From positions 1 through 6,486 of the forward strand of contig VGRA01000150.1 in assembly GCA_016875515.1 (NCBI GenBank): a stretch of DNA of 6,486 bases, written 5' to 3'. Made by a program: the position numbers and the translations under genes. Numbering within the stretch: position 1 is the first letter of the stretch; the number at the start of each line of letters is the position of its first letter. Positions 1 to 5,631 of this stretch are shown here, one piece after another. A model generated the notes under the pieces. It had not been told where the DNA came from, ran no database searches, and worked only from the letters and a program-made list of their open reading frames with translations. The DNA is from Deltaproteobacteria bacterium (GTDB lineage Bacteria; Myxococcota; Myxococcia; Myxococcales; Myxococcaceae).

Positions 1-2581
1 CCTCGCGCGCCGGCTCCTTCACCAGCTCCCCGGCCTTGAAGCCCTTCTCCACCAGGTCCTTCGTCACCGCCACCAGGATGATGGCCTTGCCGTCCTTCTG
101 GCCGCCCAGCCCTACGATGCCGCTCTGCAGCTGGTCCCGCAGTTTGTCTGCCAGCCCGCGGAAGACCTTGGGGTCTGCCTCGCCCACGTCCTGGGTGAGG
201 ACCTTCACGCCGGCCACGTCCCGGACGTTCCCGCCGCCCGCGGCCGCGCTGCCGGAGAGGGACTTGAGGGACAGCTCCTCCACCTTCTTTTCCAGCTCCT
301 TGATGCGCTTGCCCCACGCGTCGATGCGCGCGGTCACGTCCCGCGGCGCCACCTTGAGCGCTGCGGCGGCGGAGCGGAGCGCGAGCTCCTGCTCGCGCAC
401 CCAGGCCAGGGCGCCCGTGCCGGTGACCGCCTGTATGCGCCGCACGCCCGAGGCGATGGAGGACTCGGCGGTCACCTTGAAGAGGCCAATGTCCCCGGTG
501 CGCTGCACGTGCGTGCCGCCGCACAGCTCCGTGGACTCCGGGTGGACAGTTACCACGCGGACCACCTCCCCGTACTTCTCGCCGAACATGGCCACTGCGC
601 CGGTCTTGCGCGCCTCGTCCAGCTGCATCACCCGCGTCTCGGCCCCCGCGTTGTCGCGGATCCACCCGTTCACCAGATCCTCCACGCGCTCGATCTGCTC
701 GGCGGACGGGGCGGCGAAGTGCGTGTAGTCAAACCGGAGCGCGTCCGGCGCCACCACGGAGCCGGCCTGCTTGACGTGCTCGCCCAGCACCACCTTGAGC
801 GCCCGGTGCAGCAGGTGGGTGGCCGAGTGGTTGGCGCGGATGGCCTGCCGCCGCCCCGCGTCCACGGACAGCTGCACCACGTCCCCCACGCGGAAGGTGC
901 CCGCAGAGACCTTCACCTTGTGGGTGAACAGGCCGCCCAGCGGCTTCTGCACGTCCAACACCTGCGCGGTGGCCTTGCCGCCGTGCGCGGTGAGGGCGCC
1001 CGCGTCCCCTACCTGCCCGCCGGACTCGCCGTAGAAGGGGGTGGCCTCGAGCACCAGCTCCGCCTCCTCGCCGGCGGTCACCTCGGCCGCCTCCACGCCC
1101 TGCTTCACCACCGCGCGCAGGACGCTCTCGCCGCCCAACCCCGGGCCGTCGTAGCCGAGGAAGCGCGTGTCCCCGAGCTTGCCGTGCAGCGCGTGCCACG
1201 CGTCCGCCACCGCGGCCTGGCCCGAGCCGGCGAACTCCGCCTTCTCGCGCTGCTGCTTCATGCGCTGCTCGTACCCGTGCTGGTCGATGTCGAAGCCGCG
1301 CTCGCGGGCGATGATCTGCGTGAGGTCCCACGGGAAGCCGTGGGTGTCGTGGAGGAAGAACACCACGTCGCCAGAGAGCACCGCCTGGCCGCCGGACTGC
1401 AGCTTGCCGATCTCGTCGTCGATCATCCGCAGCCCGCGATCCAGGGTGCGGCGGAAGCTCTCCTCCTCGTGCTTCACCACCTCCAGGACGAACGTCCGGT
1501 TCTCCTTCAGCTCCGGGTAGGCCTCCCCCATGAGCGAGATGACCGCGTCCACAGTCCTGGGGAAGAACACGTCGTCCAGCCCCAGCCGGGCGCCGTGGCG
1601 GATGGCCCGGCGCATGATGCGGCGCAGGACGTAGCCGCGCCCCTCGTTCGAGGGCTGCACGCCGTCGCTCACCAGGAAGGCCGCCGCGCGCGAGTGGTCC
1701 GAGATGACGCGCATGGAGGCCGAGTCCGCCGCGTCCTGCCCGTAGGGCTTGCCGCACAGCGCGGAGATGCCGTGGAGCAGCGGCTGGAACAGGTCCGTGT
1801 CGTAGTTGGTGCGCTTGCCCTGCACCACCGAGGCGAGCCGCTCCAGCCCCGCGCCGGTGTCAATGGAGGGGCGGGGGAGGGGGACGAACTGGCCGTCCTT
1901 CTCCTTGCGCTCGAACTGCATGAACACGAGGTTCCAGATCTCCAGCCAGCGGTCGCAGTCACACGCCACGCCCTGGCACGGGCGGCCGGCGGCCACCTCC
2001 GCGCACGGCAGGTCGTCCCCCTGGTGGAAGTGGATCTCCGAGCACGGGCCGCAGGGGCCGGTGTCCCCCATGGCCCAGAAGTTGTCCTTGTAGCCGAGCT
2101 TGAAGATGCGCTCGCGCGAGACGCCCTGCTTCGCCCACAGTTCGAAGGCCTCCTCGTCCCACGGCAGCCCCTTCTCGCCGTTGAAGACCGTCACCGCCAG
2201 CCGCGCGGGCGGCAGTGCCAGCACCTTCGTGACGAACTCCCACGCGTACGCGATTGCGTCCGCCTTGAAGTAGTCCCCGAAGGAGAAATTCCCCAGCATC
2301 TCGAACAGTGTGTGGTGGCGCGCGGTGAAGCCCACGTTGTCCAGGTCGTTGTGCTTGCCGCCCGCCCGCACGCACTTCTGGCTGGTGGTGGCGCGCCGGT
2401 AGTCCCGCGCCTCGCGGCCGGTGAAGACGTCCTTGAACTGCACCATGCCCGCGTTGGTGAACAGCAGGGTGGGATCGTTCTGGGGGACCAGCGGCGAGGA
2501 GGCGACGCGGCGGTGGCCCCGCTGCTCAAAGAAGGAGAGGAAGGCTTCGCGGACCTGGGCGGCGGAAAGCGTGTTCGACAT
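1..2581 (-). CDS. alaS: Alanyl-tRNA synthetase, 3' end cut by the window
   Basis: Cytoplasmic enzyme that charges tRNA-Ala with alanine and hydrolyses mischarged Ser/Gly-tRNA-Ala. About 860 codons are visible from the ATG at 2581, which opens with MSNTLSAAQVREAFLSFF. Bacterial AlaS is about 875-900 residues, so only the last few dozen are missing. The class II catalytic core is clear: TNAGM (42-46), TSQKCVRAGGKHNDLDNVG (66-84), GDTGPCGPCSEI (172-183) and GAGLER (243-248). The editing domain keeps its zinc ligands: HSATH (His585, His589) and CGGTH (Cys687, His691). A C-terminal coiled-coil/DHHA1 region follows; the glycine-rich C-Ala end lies beyond the edge. Residues 193-209 carry four extra cysteines (C-x8-C-x4-C-x-C). 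The bases just before the ATG are pyrimidine-rich; the nearest Shine-Dalgarno-like AAAGGA is 18 nt away, so initiation may not use a strong ribosome site. No upstream in-frame start improves the N-terminus. Identity is certain. Confidence 0.99.
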   Translation of the reverse strand, partial: MSNTLSAAQVREAFLSFFEQRGHRRVASSPLVPQNDPTLLFTNAGMVQFKDVFTGREARDYRRATTSQKCVRAGGKHNDLDNVGFTARHHTLFEMLGNFSFGDYFKADAIAYAWEFVTKVLALPPARLAVTVFNGEKGLPWDEEAFELWAKQGVSRERIFKLGYKDNFWAMGDTGPCGPCSEIHFHQGDDLPCAEVAAGRPCQGVACDCDRWLEIWNLVFMQFERKEKDGQFVPLPRPSIDTGAGLERLASVVQGKRTNYDTDLFQPLLHGISALCGKPYGQDAADSASMRVISDHSRAAAFLVSDGVQPSNEGRGYVLRRIMRRAIRHGARLGLDDVFFPRTVDAVISLMGEAYPELKENRTFVLEVVKHEEESFRRTLDRGLRMIDDEIGKLQSGGQAVLSGDVVFFLHDTHGFPWDLTQIIARERGFDIDQHGYEQRMKQQREKAEFAGSGQAAVADAWHALHGKLGDTRFLGYDGPGLGGESVLRAVVKQGVEAAEVTAGEEAELVLEATPFYGESGGQVGDAGALTAHGGKATAQVLDVQKPLGGLFTHKVKVSAGTFRVGDVVQLSVDAGRRQAIRANHSATHLLHRALKVVLGEHVKQAGSVVAPDALRFDYTHFAAPSAEQIERVEDLVNGWIRDNAGAETRVMQLDEARKTGAVAMFGEKYGEVVRVVTVHPESTELCGGTHVQRTGDIGLFKVTAESSIASGVRRIQAVTGTGALAWVREQELALRSAAAALKVAPRDVTARIDAWGKRIKELEKKVEELSLKSLSGSAAAGGGNVRDVAGVKVLTQDVGEADPKVFRGLADKLRDQLQSGIVGLGGQKDGKAIILVAVTKDLVEKGFKAGELVKEPARE

Positions 2582-2778
2582 GAGGAGAAGGGGTTTACGT
2601 CCTTTGAGGCGCGTGATCCACGGTCCCGGACGGCCCCCCGGCGGGGGAGGAGGCGTGGGGCGGTCCCCACGGGGTGGAGCCCCTGCGCCGCAGCCCGGTC
2701 TGCCCCCGCGCCTGCGAATCCGGAGGCTTGGCGCCGCCTCACCGGCTGGCCAGCGGGTTGCTCCGGGGAAAGGTCCCC
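2582..2778. other. Divergent intergenic region between alaS and the DUF1592 remnant
   Basis: About 200 bp of very GC-rich DNA that must hold the alaS promoter (minus strand) and whatever drives the plus-strand remnant. I see no convincing -35/-10 pair on either strand. The one structural signal is at 2655-2670, a 6-bp perfect inverted repeat GTGGGG/CCCCAC with a CGGT loop. It is followed at 2671-2683 by GGGG-x5-CCCC. Such G/C blocks are common at this base composition, so regulatory meaning is weak. No tRNA, T-box or other leader RNA was recognised. Confidence 0.4.
2765..2773 (+). promoter_or_regulatory. Ribosome binding site supporting the start at 2779
   Basis: The purine run GGGGAAAGG ends 5 nt before the ATG at 2779. 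It supports this start over the upstream in-frame ATG at 2674, as does the lipoprotein signal peptide that begins here. Confidence 0.6.
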
Positions 2779-3181
2779 ATGCGACACCTGCAACCTGCAC
2801 GCGTCCTCGCCGCGCTGGCCCTCCTCTCCGGCTGCCGCGGACGTGCCGGTGACTTCCCCGCGCCGGAAGGCAGCCCGCCCGCGCCGTCTGTCTCCCCGGT
2901 GGAACCCTCCGCGCCGCTGCCCGCGGCGGAGACGCTGCCCGCCTTCCAGCCCGCGCCGCTTCGGGCCCGGGTGCTGCTGAAGGGGCAGGTGCTCCGCAGC
3001 GCGGAGGACCTGCTGGGGCCCGCAGCGGCCGCGGCCATGGAACTCCCCGAGGACGTTCCGCTCAAGGGCTTTTCCGCCATCGGCGCCTCGCAGTTGGTGC
3101 CGGGGCCCGCCGCGGTGACGGCGTGGGAGCTGTCCGCGCACGCGGCGGCAAACGCCGCCTTGGCCGGGGGGCTCCCGGGGG
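2779..3181 (+). pseudogene. N-terminal remnant of a DUF1592-type lipoprotein
   Basis: Encodes a lipoprotein signal with lipobox LLSGC (Cys19), a Pro/Ala-rich linker, then a segment containing VLLKGQVLRSAEDLLGP, LPEDVPLKGFSAIGASQL and VTAWELSAHAAANAALA. This matches my knowledge of the start of DUF1587/DUF1592 proteins (planctomycete/myxobacterial cytochrome-like lipoproteins): an 'R-x-YxxxxxDLLG' helix, then 'GF..IGA' and the helix before the first conserved cysteines. Such proteins are usually 450-800 residues. Here recognisable sequence stops near residue 130, and everything after about 3165 in this frame is low-complexity shadow of another frame, ending at a stop at 3445-3447. The rest of DUF1592 and any heme-binding C-terminus are absent. 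The cellular role of the family is not established. The start is supported by a good ribosome site. A functional short lipoprotein cannot be excluded, but a deletion remnant is more likely. Confidence 0.7.
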
Positions 3182-3904
3182 GGCTTTGCCTTGCGCTCCT
3201 ACCCGGCCAGCACGCAGCGGGGCGGGGTGCGCGAGGACGGCAAGCGGCTGCAGGCGCGGCTGGAGGCCCACCTCACGCAGGTGTCGGAGTTGCGCAGCCA
3301 ACTGCTCGCGCTGCCGCCGGTGGTGACGTCCGCCTGCGTGGCCGGGACGCCCATCACCACGCGGAACGTGGACGTGGGGGGGACGGAGTCCCTGGCGGCG
3401 GTGAGCCGGGCCATGGCGCAGCTGGTGACGCTGGCGCTGGCGTGTGATCCCACCCGTGTGGTGTCCATCCAGTTCACCGGCTCGGTGGGGGACCAGGTGT
3501 TCTCGGAGATTGGCCAGGCGGACGACCAGCACGAGCTGACGCACGACGCCGGCAGCCAGGGGGCGGTGCACGACTCGGTGGTGTTCACCTTCGCCCGGCT
3601 GGCGGAACTGCTCGTCTCCCTCCGCGGGGCGGTGGAGGGGACGGGCAACCTGCTGGACCAGTCCGCGGTGCTGTGCACCACGGACGTGGCGGAAGGGCTG
3701 TACCACAGCACCCGGGACTACCCGCTGGTGCTGGCGGGGCGGGCCGGCGGGGCGCTCAAGCACCCGGGCGTGCACGTGCGGGGCAACGGCCAGAACACGT
3801 CCGACGTGCTGCTCTCCGCGCTGCGCGCGGTGGGGGCGAACGTGCCGGGCGTGGGCGGCGGGGCGGGCTACAGCACCACGCCCTGCGCCGGCATCCTTGC
3901 CTGA
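3182..3904 (+). pseudogene. C-terminal remnant of a DUF1552 protein
   Basis: From about 3185 the +1-shifted frame reads FALRSYPAS, then EDGKRLQARLEAHLTQVSEL, QLVTLALACDPTRVVSIQFT, DQHELTHD, LLDQSAVLCTTDVAEG, YPLVLAGRAGGALKHPGVH and NTSDVLLSALRAVG, ending in TGA at 3902-3904. This is the C-terminal half of DUF1552, a family often encoded just downstream of DUF1592 genes and related to sulfatase/alkaline-phosphatase-like DUF1501 proteins; its role is unknown. Full-length members are about 430-480 residues, with a Tat or Sec signal. Here about 240 remain, with no signal and no N-terminal half. The frame is closed upstream by TGA at 3116-3118, and the only start near the homologous part is TTG 3191, without a clear ribosome site. 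The segment EDGKRLQARLEAHL also looks a few residues short of the usual loop. The stop lies 4 bp from the convergent cupredoxin stop. Most simply this is the downstream part of a gene pair joined by deletion. Confidence 0.75.
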
Positions 3905-3908
3905 GGGC

Positions 3909-4292
3909 CTACTCCACCAGGAACTTCCCGGAGATCATCTTGTCCATCCCGCACCCGTAGACGAGCGTGCCCGACTTCGAGGGGGTGAACCGGATGGACA
4001 CCTCCTTGTCCAGCGGGAGGGGGACGTTGAGGCCGTGCTCGCCCAGCACGAACTCGTTGGCGCAGGTGCGGTCCGTGGTGCGGGTGATCCTCAGGTGCAC
4101 CGGCTCGCCCTTCTTGAGGGTGAGCGGGCTGGGCTCGTAGCCCTTCTGGGTGACCTGCATCACCACCACGCGCTCTGCCCGGGCCACGGGCGGGGCGGCC
4201 TTCGGCTTCTCCGCGCGGGCAGATAGGCAATGCAGGCCGAGCGCCCCCAGCGAGAGGGCGGCGGCGAACTTGGCAAGGCGTGTGAGGACCAT
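3909..4292 (-). CDS. Exported cupredoxin-domain copper-binding protein
   Basis: A 127-residue protein. Residues 1-27 are a Sec signal peptide (basic MVLTRLAK, hydrophobic core, SARA cleavage motif before Glu28). After a short Lys/Ala/Pro linker, residues 41-127 form one cupredoxin-like beta sandwich of the Cupredoxin_1 type: GYEPSPLTLKKGEPVHLRI, TCANEFVLGEHGLNVPLPL, then FTPSKSGTLVYGCGMDKMIS. Likely ligands are Cys77, Cys114, Met116 and Met119, with Glu80 nearby. The His of a classical blue-copper C-x-x-H site is replaced, so copper storage, transfer or detoxification in the envelope seems more likely than electron transfer. The start at 4292 is chosen because the signal peptide begins there; upstream codons are Arg/Gly-rich junk. 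The ribosome site is weak. No copper pump or regulator lies beside it in the window. The fold is confident; the metal and role are inferred. Confidence 0.9.
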   Translation of the reverse strand: MVLTRLAKFAAALSLGALGLHCLSARAEKPKAAPPVARAERVVVMQVTQKGYEPSPLTLKKGEPVHLRITRTTDRTCANEFVLGEHGLNVPLPLDKEVSIRFTPSKSGTLVYGCGMDKMISGKFLVE

Positions 4293-4362
4293 GGGGACGC
4301 GTCTAGCCTCGTCCCCCCCTCCCTGTCGACGGCCCCCCCTCCTCCTTGCGAAGATGTACCCC
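4293..4362. promoter_or_regulatory. Short divergent promoter region with repeated C7TCC element
   Basis: Only 70 bp separate the divergent starts of the cupredoxin and VWA genes, so their control regions must overlap. The element CCCCCCCTCC occurs at 4313-4322 and again at 4333-4342, exactly 20 bp apart, with the palindrome GTCGAC (4325-4330) between them. GAAGA at 4350-4354 lies 8 nt before the VWA ATG at 4363 and may be its ribosome site. No clear sigma-70 hexamers are visible. Confidence 0.4.
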
Positions 4363-5625
4363 ATGGGAGCCGGCTTGAGGTGGACCGCCACGGCGGTGGA
4401 GCGGGGCAAGGAAAGGGCGCGCGAGGCGCTGGTGCTCGTCACCGTGGATCCTGGGCAGTCGGCCGTCCGCTCACCGGTGGCGGTCAACATGGTGCTGGAC
4501 CGCAGCGCCAGCATGCGGGGGGCGCCCCTGGCGGCGGTGGTGTCCGCGGCGCGCCAGCTGGTGGACGAGGCGGGCCCGGAGGACTACCTCGGCCTGTGCC
4601 TGTTTGACCGCAACGCCGAGCAGCGCGTGAAGCTGTGCCCCATGGACGCGGAGGGCAAGACGCGGATGCGCGAGTCCCTCTCCCGGCTGACCACCGGCGG
4701 TGGGACGGCGCTGCACGCGGCGCTGCACACAGGGGCGGGGGAGTTGCTCCGCACGCTGCTGCCCGGGGTGAAGCAGCGCATGCTGCTGCTCACGGACGGG
4801 GAGCCCTCGGTGGGACCGGCCACGCTGGAGAACTTCCAGCGGCTGGGCGTCTCGCTCGCGGAGAAGGGGCTCAGCATCCACGCGCTCGGCGTATCGGACC
4901 ACTACGTGCCGGACATCCTGCAGGCGCTGAGCGGCCCTTCCGGAACGCCTTTCGTCCACGTGAGCGACCCGGCCGGCGTGGGGGTGGCCATTGGCAGCGT
5001 CTTCTCCGCGCTCCGCGGGGAGGTGGCCATGGACGCGAAGATCCGCATCAAGCCCTCCGGCTTCGGCTCCATCCGGTGCATCCACGGCTACCCCACGCAC
5101 CTGGAGGCCGGGGCGCTCGCGGTGCTGATGGGCTCGCTGACGGTGGGGCAGGTGCGCCGCGTGCTGCTCGGGGGGCCGGTGGCGGTGCCCACCTGGTCGC
5201 TCGGGCTCACCACCCGCGTGCGCACGCGCCAGCAGGACGAGGAGCAGGAGCTCTCGGTGCAGCGCGTGGAGCTGGAATCCAGCGAGGGCAAGCAGGTGCT
5301 CCGCGTGGTGGCCGAACTGGAGCTGGTGTCCGCGGAGGCGGCGGCCTGGGCGGCGCTGACGCGCAAGGACAAGCTTCGCTGCGGGGACCGCCTGCTGTCC
5401 GCCGAGGCGCGCGTGAAGGTGCTGGTGGCGCTGGGCGCGGACGCGTCCGAGGCCCAGCGCCACATGCAGCGGGTGCTGGAACTGCGCCACGCCTACGAGA
5501 GCGCCAGCTTCGACTCGTCCCTGGAGGACAAGGCCCGCCAGAGCGCCGCGCTCGCCGCGTCCCACACGGTGAGCCGCATCATGACCGCCCCGCCCGCCTT
5601 GTTCCGGCGCAACGCCGGCGAGTGA
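4363..5625 (+). CDS. Soluble von Willebrand factor A (VWA) domain protein with intact MIDAS
   Basis: A 420-residue protein with no signal peptide or membrane segment, so probably cytoplasmic. Residues about 38-215 form a VWA domain with a complete metal-ion-dependent adhesion site: DRSAS (Asp46, Ser48, Ser50), Thr115 in GGGTAL and Asp145 in LLLTDGEPS. VWA domains with this site bind protein partners through a divalent metal ion. Residues about 220-330 look like the beta-rich domain common in YfbK-like and 'Ca-activated chloride channel homolog' proteins (DAKIRIKPSGFGSIRCIHGYP, MGSLTVGQVRRVLL). A charged helical tail follows (RMRESLS-type helices are absent there; instead EARVKVLVALGADASEAQRH and RHAYESASFD). 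The start at 4363 is preferred because GAAGA sits 8 nt upstream; ATG 4354 would add three residues. Specific partners are unknown and no AAA+ ATPase of a MoxR-VWA pair is adjacent. Its stop is 6 bp from the convergent neighbour's stop. Confidence 0.92.
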   Translation: MGAGLRWTATAVERGKERAREALVLVTVDPGQSAVRSPVAVNMVLDRSASMRGAPLAAVVSAARQLVDEAGPEDYLGLCLFDRNAEQRVKLCPMDAEGKTRMRESLSRLTTGGGTALHAALHTGAGELLRTLLPGVKQRMLLLTDGEPSVGPATLENFQRLGVSLAEKGLSIHALGVSDHYVPDILQALSGPSGTPFVHVSDPAGVGVAIGSVFSALRGEVAMDAKIRIKPSGFGSIRCIHGYPTHLEAGALAVLMGSLTVGQVRRVLLGGPVAVPTWSLGLTTRVRTRQQDEEQELSVQRVELESSEGKQVLRVVAELELVSAEAAAWAALTRKDKLRCGDRLLSAEARVKVLVALGADASEAQRHMQRVLELRHAYESASFDSSLEDKARQSAALAASHTVSRIMTAPPALFRRNAGE

Positions 5626-5631
5626 GCGGGT

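Noticed and set aside
729..1757. A minus-strand 342-codon frame inside alaS
   Set aside because: Gly/Arg/Ala-rich low-complexity translation, out of frame with the clear AlaS motifs on the same strand.
2582..2778. A T-box or other amino-acid-sensing leader upstream of alaS
   Set aside because: No T-box consensus or specifier stem is visible, and the short GC hairpins are not diagnostic.
509..2980. An 823-codon open frame on the plus strand, antisense to alaS
   Set aside because: The translation is Leu/Val/Arg/His-rich with no recognisable domain and mirrors the codon bias of alaS on the other strand. AlaS motifs on the minus strand account for the whole region.
2191..3141. A minus-strand 316-codon frame spanning the alaS 5' end and the intergenic region
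   Set aside because: It is out of frame with AlaS, has Gly/Arg-rich composition, and overlaps both alaS and the supported lipoprotein start at 2779.
3191..3904. The DUF1552 half as an independent functional gene starting at TTG 3191
   Set aside because: It lacks the N-terminal half of the family, an export signal and a convincing ribosome site, so a remnant is the simpler reading.
4221..4240. A lipobox in the cupredoxin signal (GLHC)
   Set aside because: His just before the Cys is not acceptable for lipoprotein signal peptidase, and a good SARA cleavage site follows.
3909..4514. A longer 201-residue cupredoxin form starting at 4514
   Set aside because: The extra 74 residues overlap the VWA gene and lack family character; the signal peptide starts cleanly at the ATG at 4292.
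4471..5565. A 364-codon frame antisense to the VWA gene
   Set aside because: Arg/His/Leu-rich shadow of a high-GC gene; the VWA frame carries a full MIDAS and ordered domains.
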